Shown: in pieces, positions 1 through 7,353 of the stretch
How the letters are laid out: each line of letters starts with the position of its first letter
How positions within the stretch are numbered: the stretch's first letter is position 1
Source: Streptomyces griseorubiginosus
GTDB lineage: Bacteria; Actinomycetota; Actinomycetes; Streptomycetales; Streptomycetaceae
DNA length: 64,000 nt
Direction of reading: 5' to 3'
Assembly (NCBI RefSeq): GCF_001514195.1
Contig: NZ_KQ948743.1
Location: forward strand, 267,585 to 331,584
Made by a program: the position numbers and the translations under genes
Notes under the pieces: model-generated
What the model was told of the DNA's origin: nothing
Databases searched by the model: none
The model's input: the letters and a program-made list of their open reading frames with translations, nothing else

Positions 1-2
1 CC

Positions 3-530
3 CGCGACCAGCGCCGCCGCCTCCAACTCGTGCCGCAGGACCCGTTGGGCACCCTGAACCCCAGCCGGCCCGTCGGAGCCGCTCTGCGCCGACCGCTCCT
101 GCTGCACCGCCGGGCCGCCCGCGCCGAGGTCGCCGACCGCGTGCTGGAACTCCTGGACCAGGTCGGCCTGCCCGCCGCCTTCGCCGACCGCTACCCCCAC
201 GAACTGTCCGGCGGTCAGCGTCAACGCGTGGCGATCGCAAGGGCGTTGGCGGCCGACCCCGATGTGCTGTTCTGCGACGAGGTCACCTCGGCACTCGATG
301 CGGACACCACCGTCGCCGTCATGGACCTGCTCACGGACCTGCGTGACCGGCGTGGCCTGTCCCTGGTCCTGGTCAGCCACGACCTGCGCCTGGTCGCCGA
401 CCGGACGGACACCCTCGCCGTGCTGTCCGAGGGCCGGGTCGTGGAGTCAGGCCCCACGACCCGGTTGTTCACCTCGCCGTCCCACCCCGTGACCACGGCA
501 CTGGCCACGGGGACACTGCTCGGCGGTTGA
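3..530 (+). CDS. Peptide/nickel-type ABC transporter ATP-binding protein (5' end missing)
   Basis: This is the C-terminal part of an ABC ATPase; its reading frame runs open to the left edge of the window, so the Walker A motif lies outside. Visible motifs in order are a Q-loop region (LVPQDPLGTLNP, from about nt 30), the signature LSGGQRQRVAIARAL (about nt 207-250), Walker B (VLFCDEVTSALD) and the switch histidine (LVLVSHDL). The PQDP...LNP form of the Q-loop is typical of the DppD/DppF/OppF group that powers oligopeptide or nickel import. It is followed by only about 70 bp before the convergent YcnI-type gene. The substrate cannot be told from this fragment. Confidence 0.9.
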   Translation, partial: RDQRRRLQLVPQDPLGTLNPSRPVGAALRRPLLLHRRAARAEVADRVLELLDQVGLPAAFADRYPHELSGGQRQRVAIARALAADPDVLFCDEVTSALDADTTVAVMDLLTDLRDRRGLSLVLVSHDLRLVADRTDTLAVLSEGRVVESGPTTRLFTSPSHPVTTALATGTLLGG

Positions 531-599
531 CGTGACGGGCGACCGGCGTGCAGATCCCGAGCAGGACGCACCCGGTCGGCCCAAGTCGATGCGGGTGCG

Positions 600-1331
600 C
601 TACTCGGGACGCGATCCCACGGAACGTCCGCGGAGGACCGCGAACACCGCCGCCCCCAGCCCCAGCACGCCTACGACCAGTCCGGCGACGCCGATCCCCC
701 GGGCCGTCGAGTCGCTGCTCGACGCGGACGGGGTCCCGCTGACCGCATTCTTCGCGGTGACCGGGACGGAATCGGCCGGGTCGGCGTCCTTGGCGGTGAG
801 CTTCAGGACCGGCGCCGGGTTCTCCGGCTCGTCGTCGCCGGCGGTGGCCTGCTCGATCCAGCGCACGGTCTTGCCGTCGGAGTAGGTCTGCAAGGTCTTG
901 AAGGCGAGTTGCCCGGTGTCGTCGGGCAGCTGCCCGAACGCGACGTCGAAGTCCTCGAACTGCCCGGCCCCGATGCGGCCGCCGGTCCAGGTGATCTCGG
1001 AGACGGCGTCGGTGATGGTGCCGTCGTCGGTCTTGACCGGCGTCTTGAGCTTGGTGGTCGTCACCTTGGCGCTCCAGCCGTCCCGCGGGGAGACGAGCAC
1101 GCCGAGGACGGGATGGTCGGTGGGCAGGTAGACCTGCACCTTCGTGGTGCTCGCGGTGTCCTCCTCGTTGGGCACACGGAAGGTCAGGACACCGTCGGTG
1201 GCGCCCTTGGCGTAGCTCTCGGGGTGGACCGTGACATGCGCGGAGGCGACGCCGGCGGCGGCCAGGACGCCTACAGCGGCGAGGGTGGTTGCGGCGCCCG
1301 CGCGGCGCAGAGTGGTGCGTGCGGTGGACAT
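600..1331 (-). CDS. YcnI-type (DUF1775) secreted, membrane-anchored copper-associated protein
   Basis: The 243-residue protein has a signal peptide (residues 1-31) ending ASA, so the predicted mature N-terminus is His32 in HVTVHPES. An exposed N-terminal histidine is a hallmark of YcnI domains, where it binds copper. The DUF1775 domain covers roughly residues 32-180. A Ser/Ala-rich linker follows, then one C-terminal membrane helix (about 212-233) and a short basic tail, so it should sit on the outer face of the cytoplasmic membrane. It is the second gene of a pair with the His/Met-rich membrane protein at 1372-2058, 40 bp upstream. The family assignment is strong; the copper role is inferred from family knowledge. 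Confidence 0.88.
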   Translation of the reverse strand: MSTARTTLRRAGAATTLAAVGVLAAAGVASAHVTVHPESYAKGATDGVLTFRVPNEEDTASTTKVQVYLPTDHPVLGVLVSPRDGWSAKVTTTKLKTPVKTDDGTITDAVSEITWTGGRIGAGQFEDFDVAFGQLPDDTGQLAFKTLQTYSDGKTVRWIEQATAGDDEPENPAPVLKLTAKDADPADSVPVTAKNAVSGTPSASSSDSTARGIGVAGLVVGVLGLGAAVFAVLRGRSVGSRPE

Positions 1332-1371
1332 GGCTGAGTGGATCTCCGTACGTGCTGCAAGGGATGTCGGG

Positions 1372-2058
1372 TCAGAGGGCGTACGACATCCCCGTCGGCG
1401 GTCCCCGCCGGTGCACGGCGTGACGCAGCCGTACGGGCCGCGGCGACCATGCCTCCCCGACCGCGGGGCGTACGATCCCGGGCGGGGTCGGCCTGCCCCG
1501 CCCGTCCCTCACCAAAGACCACCAGGCGACGAGCCCGGGCACGCAGGCCACCGCCCGCCGCAGCAGGGACCACACCGCGGCCTCACCGCGTCTGAGCCAC
1601 CAGGTCAGTACGACGGCCGCGGCGAGGTGGGCGGCGGTGGCGTGCGGGGTGAGCGCGTGCGCGGCGAGTGCGTGCCCGGTGAGCGTGTGCGGTGGGGCCA
1701 TCCGCATGCCGGCGTGCGTGGAAGCCGTGCGCATCCCGGAGTGCGCGGCGGTCGCGGCATTCGGCCGCAGGGCGTCGAAGGCGAGATGCAAGCCTCCCTG
1801 GGCCGCCACCGTGGCGCCGCCGATGCCGAGGAACGACCGCTCCCGCCCAGCCAGCGCGCAGCCCGCGACGAACACGGGAACGCTTGCGGCGACCTGGCTC
1901 CACACCGGTGGGGCCATCCCCGTGGCCAGGGCGTGCCCGCCGGCCGCCAACAGCACGCAGAGCACGGCGAACACGGCCGCGCGGAGACTCCGCACGCCGG
2001 CGGACGCGACAGCGCGGTGGGACGACGTGTCTCCTCGCTCGCGCATGCGCATCACCAC
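1372..2058 (-). CDS. His/Met-rich polytopic membrane protein, probable partner of YcnI
   Basis: This 228-residue protein has about four or five hydrophobic segments (near residues 26-46, 54-70, 78-95, 142-156 and 160-181). Between the third and fourth lies a histidine/methionine-rich stretch in which His occurs exactly every fifth residue (H124, H129, H134, H139, H144), preceded by H106, H115, M109, M118 and M120. Such a loop could bind a soft metal. It is transcribed just ahead of the YcnI-type gene with a 40-bp gap, so a joint role in copper handling is likely. The start is uncertain: GTG 2058 has a GGAAGG ribosome-binding site 6 bp away, and ATG 2052 or 2046 are alternatives. I do not recognise a named family. 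Confidence 0.72.
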   Translation of the reverse strand: MVMRMRERGDTSSHRAVASAGVRSLRAAVFAVLCVLLAAGGHALATGMAPPVWSQVAASVPVFVAGCALAGRERSFLGIGGATVAAQGGLHLAFDALRPNAATAAHSGMRTASTHAGMRMAPPHTLTGHALAAHALTPHATAAHLAAAVVLTWWLRRGEAAVWSLLRRAVACVPGLVAWWSLVRDGRGRPTPPGIVRPAVGEAWSPRPVRLRHAVHRRGPPTGMSYAL

Positions 2059-2198
2059 CTGCGGCCTTCCGTGTTCGACCCGGCGTCCTTGTTACGGGGC
2101 GGACGTGCGCATCGTTCAGATCCCGCCGTCCGACACGGGCCTGGGCCTCCGCGGCCGGACTCGGGGTGAGCCATGTCGCATCGGCACCGGTCGGACTT

Positions 2199-2220
2199 GC
2201 TATGCAACGAGTTGCATAGC
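2199..2220. promoter_or_regulatory. Perfect inverted repeat, probable PadR operator
   Basis: Two perfect 10-bp arms, GCTATGCAAC and GTTGCATAGC, are separated by GA. The repeat ends 12 bp before the chosen ATG (2233) of the PadR regulator and would cover its promoter or transcript start. A palindrome at this spot is what an autoregulating PadR repressor would bind. It also supports the internal start at 2233, because an upstream start at 2173 would put the operator inside the coding region. Confidence 0.7.
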
Positions 2221-2232
2221 ACGATCGTCGGC

Positions 2233-2814
2233 ATGGCGCTCGAACACGCGATCCTGGTGTCGCTCCTGGAGAAGCCCGGGTCCGGCTATGAGCTGGCCCG
2301 GCGTTTCGAGCGGTCCATCGGCTACTTCTGGACCGCGACCCACCAGCAGATCTATCGCGTGCTCAAGCGCATGGAGAACGACGGCTGGGTCGCCGCACGT
2401 GACGTCCCGCAGCACGGACGGCCGGACAAGAAGGAGTACTCCGTCGCCGACCTCGGCCGGGCCGCACTGTCCTCGTGGCTGCACGATCCGATCGAGCCCG
2501 ACAGCGTTCGCCACGACCTGGCGGTGAAGATCCGCGGTGCCGCCTTCGACGACCCCACCGCCCTGATCCAGGAGGTGGAGCGGCACCGGCAGGCACACCG
2601 GGACCGGCTCGCGCACTACCTGGCCGGTGAGCAGCGCGACTTCCCCGCGCCCGGGACGAAACCCGCGCCGCCGGACACACCGCTCGACGCGGAGACAGAG
2701 CTCCAGCACGTCGTCCTGCGCGGTGGCATCGCCTACGAGCGGATGATGATCGGCTGGCTCGACGACGTGCTCGCCACGCTGGCCCGCTTCGGCCCGGCCG
2801 GCCGTGCTCGCTGA
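2233..2814 (+). CDS. PadR-family transcriptional regulator
   Basis: This 193-residue protein starts MALEHAILVSLLEKPGSGYE, the usual beginning of a PadR winged-helix domain (residues 1-90, with the wing region GRPDKKEYSVADLGR). A longer C-terminal dimerisation region (about 95-185) resembles the Vir_C/PadR C-terminal domain. ATG 2233 is chosen because family members begin at this point and because the inverted repeat at 2199-2220 lies just upstream. No Shine-Dalgarno is visible, so the mRNA may be nearly leaderless. The acyl-CoA dehydrogenase gene begins 64 bp downstream on the same strand and is the obvious candidate target. The effector is unknown. Confidence 0.87.
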   Translation: MALEHAILVSLLEKPGSGYELARRFERSIGYFWTATHQQIYRVLKRMENDGWVAARDVPQHGRPDKKEYSVADLGRAALSSWLHDPIEPDSVRHDLAVKIRGAAFDDPTALIQEVERHRQAHRDRLAHYLAGEQRDFPAPGTKPAPPDTPLDAETELQHVVLRGGIAYERMMIGWLDDVLATLARFGPAGRAR

Positions 2815-2878
2815 CGCACCCCAAGTCCCCAGACCTCTCCCTTTGTCCGACGTCCCCATCTCCCTAGGAGTCCTCACC

Positions 2879-4603
2879 ATGGCCGACCAGCTCCTCTTCA
2901 ACCCCCGCACGTACGACCCCGCGCACTTCGACGCCGAGACGCGCCGCCTGCTGCGGGCCACCGTCGACTGGTTCGAGGAGCGGGGCAAGCGGCAGCTGAT
3001 CGAGGACTACCGCACGCGCGCGTGGCTCGGTGACTTCCTCGGGTTCGCCGCGAAGGAGAACCTGTTCGCCACCTTCCTGACCCCCTCCTCCGCCGCCGGT
3101 GCAGGCGAGGCGGACAAGCGGTGGGACACCGCCAGGATCGCCGCGCTCAACGAGATCCTCGGCTTCTACGGCCTGGACTACTGGTACGCCTGGCAGGTCA
3201 CCATCCTCGGCCTGGGCCCCGTCTGGCAGAGCGACAACGCCGCCGCCCGCGAGCGCGCCGCCCAACTCCTCGCCCAGGGTGAGGTGTTCGCGTTCGGTCT
3301 GTCGGAGAAGACGCACGGCGCCGACATCTACTCCACCGACATGCTGCTGGAGCCCGACGGTGACGGCGGCTTCCGCGCCACCGGCTCCAAGTACTACATA
3401 GGCAACGGCAATGCCGCGGGTCTCGTCTCCGTCTTCGGCCGCCGCACCGATGTGGACGGCCCGGACGGCTACGTGTTCTTCGCCGCCGACAGCCGCCACC
3501 CGGCGTACCACCTGGTCAAGAACGTCGTCGACTCGTCCAAGTTCGTGAGCGAGTTCCGCCTGGAGGACTATCCCGTACGGGCCGAGGACGTCCTGCACAC
3601 CGGCCGGACCGCTTTCGACGCGGCGCTCAACACCGTCAACGTCGGCAAGTTCAACCTGTGCACGGCCTCGATCGGCATCTGCGAGCACGCGATGTACGAG
3701 GCGGTCACCCACGCCCACAACCGTGTCCTGTACGGCCGTCCCGTCACCGCATTCCCGCATGTGCGCCGCGAGTTGACCGACGCCTACGTGAGGCTCGTCG
3801 GGATGAAGCTGTTCAGCGACCGCGCCGTGGACTACTTCCGCAGCGCCGGGCCGGAGGACCGCCGCTACCTGCTCTTCAACCCGATGACGAAGATGAAGGT
3901 GACCACGGAGGGCGAGAAGGTCATCGACCTGATGTGGGACGTCATCGCCGCCAAGGGCTTCGAGAAGGACAACTACTTCGCCCAGGCGGCGGTGGAGATC
4001 CGCGGGCTGCCGAAGCTGGAGGGCACGGTCCACGTCAACCTGGCGCTGATCCTGAAGTTCATGCGCAGCCACCTGCTCGACCCGGCGTCCTACCCCGACG
4101 TGCCGACCCGTCTCGACGCGGCCGACGACTCCTTCCTGTTCCGGCAGGGGCCGGCTCGCGGTCTGGGCTCGGTGCGCTTCCACGACTGGCGTCCGGCCTT
4201 CGAGGCGTACGCGCACCTGCCGAACGTGGCCCGGCTGCGCGAACAGGCCGACGCGCTCTGCGAGTTCGTCACCACCGCGGCCCCGGACGAGGAGCAGAGC
4301 CGCGACCTCGACCTCCTCCTCGCCGTCGGTCAGCTCTTCGCGCTGGTCGTCCACGCCCAGCTCGTCCTGGAACAGGCCCGCCTCACCCGTCTCGACGAAG
4401 ACGTGCTCGACGAACTCTTCGCCGTCCTCGTCAGGGACTTCTCCTCCCACGCCGTCGAACTGCACGGCAAGGACTCGGCGACCCCGCAACAGCAGGAGTG
4501 GGCGCTGGGCGCGGTCCGGCGGCCGGTCGTAGCGCCCGAACGCACCGAGCGGGTCTGGCAGCGGGTCGAGTCCCTGTCCGGCGCGTACGAGATGGCCCAG
4601 TAG
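2879..4603 (+). CDS. Acyl-CoA dehydrogenase family protein
   Basis: This 574-residue flavoprotein would oxidise an acyl-CoA to the 2-enoyl-CoA using FAD. The central acyl-CoA dehydrogenase fold is visible in FAFGLSEKTHGADIYSTDM (middle-domain beta region, about residues 140-160), the KYYIGNGNAAG stretch, and the helical C-terminal domain with VLYGRPVTAFPHVRREL. At 574 residues it is longer than the classical 380-400 and has an extra helical C-terminal region (about 450-574). The start at ATG 2879 has the site CTAGGAG about 9 bp upstream. It follows the PadR gene by 64 bp, so the two are probably co-transcribed. The acyl chain cannot be deduced. Confidence 0.88.
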   Translation: MADQLLFNPRTYDPAHFDAETRRLLRATVDWFEERGKRQLIEDYRTRAWLGDFLGFAAKENLFATFLTPSSAAGAGEADKRWDTARIAALNEILGFYGLDYWYAWQVTILGLGPVWQSDNAAARERAAQLLAQGEVFAFGLSEKTHGADIYSTDMLLEPDGDGGFRATGSKYYIGNGNAAGLVSVFGRRTDVDGPDGYVFFAADSRHPAYHLVKNVVDSSKFVSEFRLEDYPVRAEDVLHTGRTAFDAALNTVNVGKFNLCTASIGICEHAMYEAVTHAHNRVLYGRPVTAFPHVRRELTDAYVRLVGMKLFSDRAVDYFRSAGPEDRRYLLFNPMTKMKVTTEGEKVIDLMWDVIAAKGFEKDNYFAQAAVEIRGLPKLEGTVHVNLALILKFMRSHLLDPASYPDVPTRLDAADDSFLFRQGPARGLGSVRFHDWRPAFEAYAHLPNVARLREQADALCEFVTTAAPDEEQSRDLDLLLAVGQLFALVVHAQLVLEQARLTRLDEDVLDELFAVLVRDFSSHAVELHGKDSATPQQQEWALGAVRRPVVAPERTERVWQRVESLSGAYEMAQ

Positions 4604-4678
4604 GACCCCTGAGCTGTACCCCTAATCGGTCGGACGGCGGAGCCCTGTCGCTCGCCGCCGACCGATCGCCGCACGACC

Positions 4679-4708
4679 GCGTCGGCGAGGGCGCCGCTTC
4701 GCCGACGC
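4679..4708. terminator. Stem-loop between convergent genes
   Basis: Arms GCGTCGGCGA and TCGCCGACGC form a perfect 10-bp stem with a 10-nt loop. It ends one base before the stop codon of the minus-strand HATPase gene and lies 75 bp after the acyl-CoA dehydrogenase stop, so it could terminate both convergent transcripts. No T-run follows, as is usual in Streptomyces. Confidence 0.6.
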
Positions 4709-4709
4709 C

Positions 4710-5681
4710 CTACACGGCCCCGTCGGGCGGGAGTTCGGTGTGGAGGCGGATCGTGGTGCCGGTCTTCGGGGTGGAGCGGATCTCGACCATGTCGCACAGT
4801 TGGTGCACGAGCCACAGTCCCCGTCCGCCCATCTGTGTGTGGGGCGGCTTGGAGCGGCCCACCAGGGGATCGCTGATGTAGCCGGCGTCCCAGAACTCGC
4901 ACACCAGGCGGCGGTTCTCGGTCCAGGTGCGCAGGACGCCCTGGCCGCCGCCGTAACGGATGCTGTTCGCGGCCACCTCGGTGGCGGCGAGGTGGAGTTC
5001 GCGCAGCCGGTGACCCTGCAGACCCAGCTGTTCGGCGCAGGCGGTGATCTTGTCCCGCAGGGCGGGAAGGTCACCGGTCGAATAGGCGAACTCGTCGTAG
5101 GGATCGCAGGGATGGGTCAGCGGGACGAAGTCGAACGGCGCCTGCGGGTCGAAGTCGGTGGAGGGTGTGGTGCGGCCGTCAGCGCGGATCTCCGGGTGGC
5201 AGCGCGCCATCTGCTCGACGGCCGCCTGCTCACCGGCCAGGTCGTACGGGCACAGCAGCCACCAGGCCGGGCCGTCGGCGAAGGCCTTGTTCAGCAGCCA
5301 CTCGTGGTAGCGCAGCTCCTCCACCTCGGAGGGAGAGCGGGCCTCCGCCCAGGGCGACTCACCGATCCCGCGAACGAGCCGCCCCTGCGCCGTGTACTCC
5401 CTGATCCATTCCTGCCAGGCCCCGATGAGCCGCCCCGGATGGTGCGCCAGCGGGCTGGTGTCGACGTACTGCACCGCTCCGTCGTCGGGGACCTCGGCGC
5501 GCAGCAGGGTGGCCTTGCTCTCGGGGACGGCCACCACCACGGCCTCGCCGCCGTCCAGCGCCTCCTGGATGAAGCCCACGGTGCCCTCGAGGAACTCCTC
5601 CCCGGAACGGTACGGGTACAGCTCGTGCCGGTATCCCTCACCCGGGGGCGGAGTGTCGGTACGGGGAGGGGAGGAGGTCAC
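4710..5681 (-). CDS. MEDS-domain sensor with HATPase (anti-sigma regulatory kinase) output
   Basis: This 323-residue cytosolic protein has an N-terminal MEDS domain (about residues 12-190; YRHELYPYRSGEEFLEG at the start) and a C-terminal GHKL ATPase domain (about 205-318). The ATPase shows the N box (EVAANSIRYGGG), a G1-like DAG and the G2 box (MGGRGLWLVHQLCD), as in RsbW/SpoIIAB anti-sigma kinases. No phospho-acceptor histidine box is seen. The start GTG 5681 overlaps the stop of the MEDS-STAS gene by four bases (GTGA), which implies translational coupling. With that STAS protein it resembles a sigma-control pair: kinase/anti-sigma plus anti-anti-sigma. No sigma factor is adjacent, so its target is unknown. 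Confidence 0.88.
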   Translation of the reverse strand: MTSSPPRTDTPPPGEGYRHELYPYRSGEEFLEGTVGFIQEALDGGEAVVVAVPESKATLLRAEVPDDGAVQYVDTSPLAHHPGRLIGAWQEWIREYTAQGRLVRGIGESPWAEARSPSEVEELRYHEWLLNKAFADGPAWWLLCPYDLAGEQAAVEQMARCHPEIRADGRTTPSTDFDPQAPFDFVPLTHPCDPYDEFAYSTGDLPALRDKITACAEQLGLQGHRLRELHLAATEVAANSIRYGGGQGVLRTWTENRRLVCEFWDAGYISDPLVGRSKPPHTQMGGRGLWLVHQLCDMVEIRSTPKTGTTIRLHTELPPDGAV

Positions 5682-6460
5682 GGCGTCATCACCACCGGAA
5701 TCGAAGGGTCTGCGAAGCCGGTCAGCTCCCAGGCCAGGCGTACGGTCTTGTTCGTCCCCTCCAGCACCACCTTGCGGTCCGGCAGGCAGCGGGCCGCGTC
5801 GGCGAGTGAACTCATTCCGGCGGCGTCGAGGAAGTCCAGGCCGTGGCAGAGCAGGCGTACCGTCGCCGCCTGGGAGAGCAGGGTGCGCAGGATGGCGCCG
5901 AAAGCGGGGGCGCCCTCGGCGTCGACGACCCCGGTCAGGGTCCAGCCGTCCTTGCCGGTCCGGTAGACGTGGAAGGCGGGTGACGCCGGACGGCCGCCCA
6001 GGTGCTGCGGATGCACGCAGGTCGCCCGCTCGGGCGCGGGCGCGCTCTCCTGACCGCACTGATAGGCGCAGACCACCAGAGCACCGCTGTCCGCGGCGAA
6101 CTCCTCGAGGTCGAGCTCGCTGCGCAACAGCTGCTCCGCGTCGACCGGGGGCCCGTCGCAGGTCACGTGGTGCAGGACACGCAGCGATCGGTATCCCTCA
6201 CGCTCCGCGCTCGCGGCCTCGCGCCGCACCGCGGAGATCAGGGAGCCGTTCAGCCGGGCGGGGTCGAGCACGACCGGGGCGAAGGCCGCGGTGGTGCGGG
6301 TGAGCGGTCCGACGATCAGTACCTTGTCGCCGAAGAGTTCACCGTCCGAGACGAAGGCCCTGCTGCGGTCCCACACGTCGTCCGCGGGATCCAGCAGCTG
6401 CAGGACGTGGTCACCGGAGCCGACCTCGTCGAGTGCCGCCAACGTGCGCGTCGCTCGCAC
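5678..6460 (-). CDS. MEDS-domain protein with STAS (anti-anti-sigma-like) output
   Basis: This 260-residue protein combines an N-terminal MEDS sensory domain (about residues 14-165; GDHVLQLLDP start) with a C-terminal STAS domain (about 168-258). In SpoIIAA-type STAS domains the phosphorylated serine lies in a motif like LDSSG; here it reads LDAAGM (D212-A213-A214-G215), so both serine positions are alanine. The switch is therefore probably not controlled by phosphorylation at that site, although the fold is clear. It is the first gene of the pair, and its TGA overlaps the GTG of the MEDS-HATPase gene. Partner and ligand are unknown. Confidence 0.85.
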   Translation of the reverse strand: MRATRTLAALDEVGSGDHVLQLLDPADDVWDRSRAFVSDGELFGDKVLIVGPLTRTTAAFAPVVLDPARLNGSLISAVRREAASAEREGYRSLRVLHHVTCDGPPVDAEQLLRSELDLEEFAADSGALVVCAYQCGQESAPAPERATCVHPQHLGGRPASPAFHVYRTGKDGWTLTGVVDAEGAPAFGAILRTLLSQAATVRLLCHGLDFLDAAGMSSLADAARCLPDRKVVLEGTNKTVRLAWELTGFADPSIPVVMTP

Positions 6461-6715
6461 CCCAACCTCCCCTCACCTCATGTTCACCCTACTCAACGGC
6501 ACGTCTTCCCTCCTGCCCTCCTGCCCGAAGCAACTGGTGGCACACCTGACGGAAAGGGGTCGCAGCTCGATGAGGTCCAGGACGAGCAGAGCGGCCGCGG
6601 TGTATCGATCGCCGAATGGGGGCGCCCGGCGCCACTGATCGACAGGAGCAACCGGCGCAGCGTCCGGGCAAGGAGCAAGCGCCGAGGTGAGGGGCCTCGG
6701 CGGACCGGGGGTCTG

Positions 6716-6868
6716 GTGTTGACTGTGCACGTGTCGAAGGACGATGACTACGCCAGGGCCAGCCGGCGACTGACCATGTGGGGCTGCCTTGCCGGGCTAG
6801 CTGTAGCGCTGGCCATTCCGGTATTGCTGGTGGTGACCGTGCTGCTTCTCGGGATGCCGCGCCCCTGA
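6716..6868 (+). CDS. Possible small single-pass membrane protein
   Basis: A short frame could encode about 50 residues: a charged start (HVSKDDDYARASRRL) followed by one strongly hydrophobic helix (about residues 22-46) and a short tail MPRP. GTG codons at 6716, 6725 or 6731 could start it; a GGGGG stretch lies about 5 bp before 6716. The positive-inside pattern (RASRR before the helix) is convincing for a membrane peptide, and it sits divergent from the MEDS operon. No family is recognised, and coding status is a judgement from composition only. Confidence 0.42.
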   Translation: MLTVHVSKDDDYARASRRLTMWGCLAGLAVALAIPVLLVVTVLLLGMPRP

Positions 6869-7353
6869 GAGCCGTTCCCCTTTTGCGCTGGGGCCGCGTC
6901 CGTCGTGGCTCCCCGACCGGCCGCCGCGAAGTGGACCGCGGAGGTCGACGCCCGCATCAAGGAGCCGTCGTGCCGTCCGTGGCCTCGCCGGGGTCCCAGC
7001 CGCCGACCCCGCGCACCTACCCGCTGGCACCGGGCGCTGGAAACCGCGGGGAGAACGCGGCCTGCGGACCGAACTCGAAGGGACCGCCCGGAGCGTCATC
7101 CACCGCCAACCCGACGAGGGCACCCGCAACCCGCTGAAATTGGTTCACCCGCTCCACCCGCCCCCACGCGCACGTTCCCCCCTTCCACCGCGTGCCTACG
7201 CCTCTTCATCGCCGCCCAGCGAACCGTTCCGGCCAGATGGGTGATGTTTGCCTGCAATACGCACACAGAACACCTTCAAGGGAACGCCGACCGCGTTTTG
7301 TCCCTCCTTCTGTGCATAGGAACCTTGCACGGCCAGGAAAGTCAGGGACTGAC
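6869..7353. other. 485-bp intergenic region without a clear gene
   Basis: Short frames cross this stretch but none has a good ribosome-binding site together with a recognisable product. From about 7210 the composition becomes less GC-rich (TGATGTTTGCCTGCAATAC), so the promoter of the downstream esterase probably lies between 7200 and 7330. I could not place convincing -35 and -10 boxes. Confidence 0.4.

Noticed and set aside
2173..2232. Longer N-terminus of the PadR protein
   Set aside because: The added residues do not resemble the family and would place the perfect operator inside the coding sequence.
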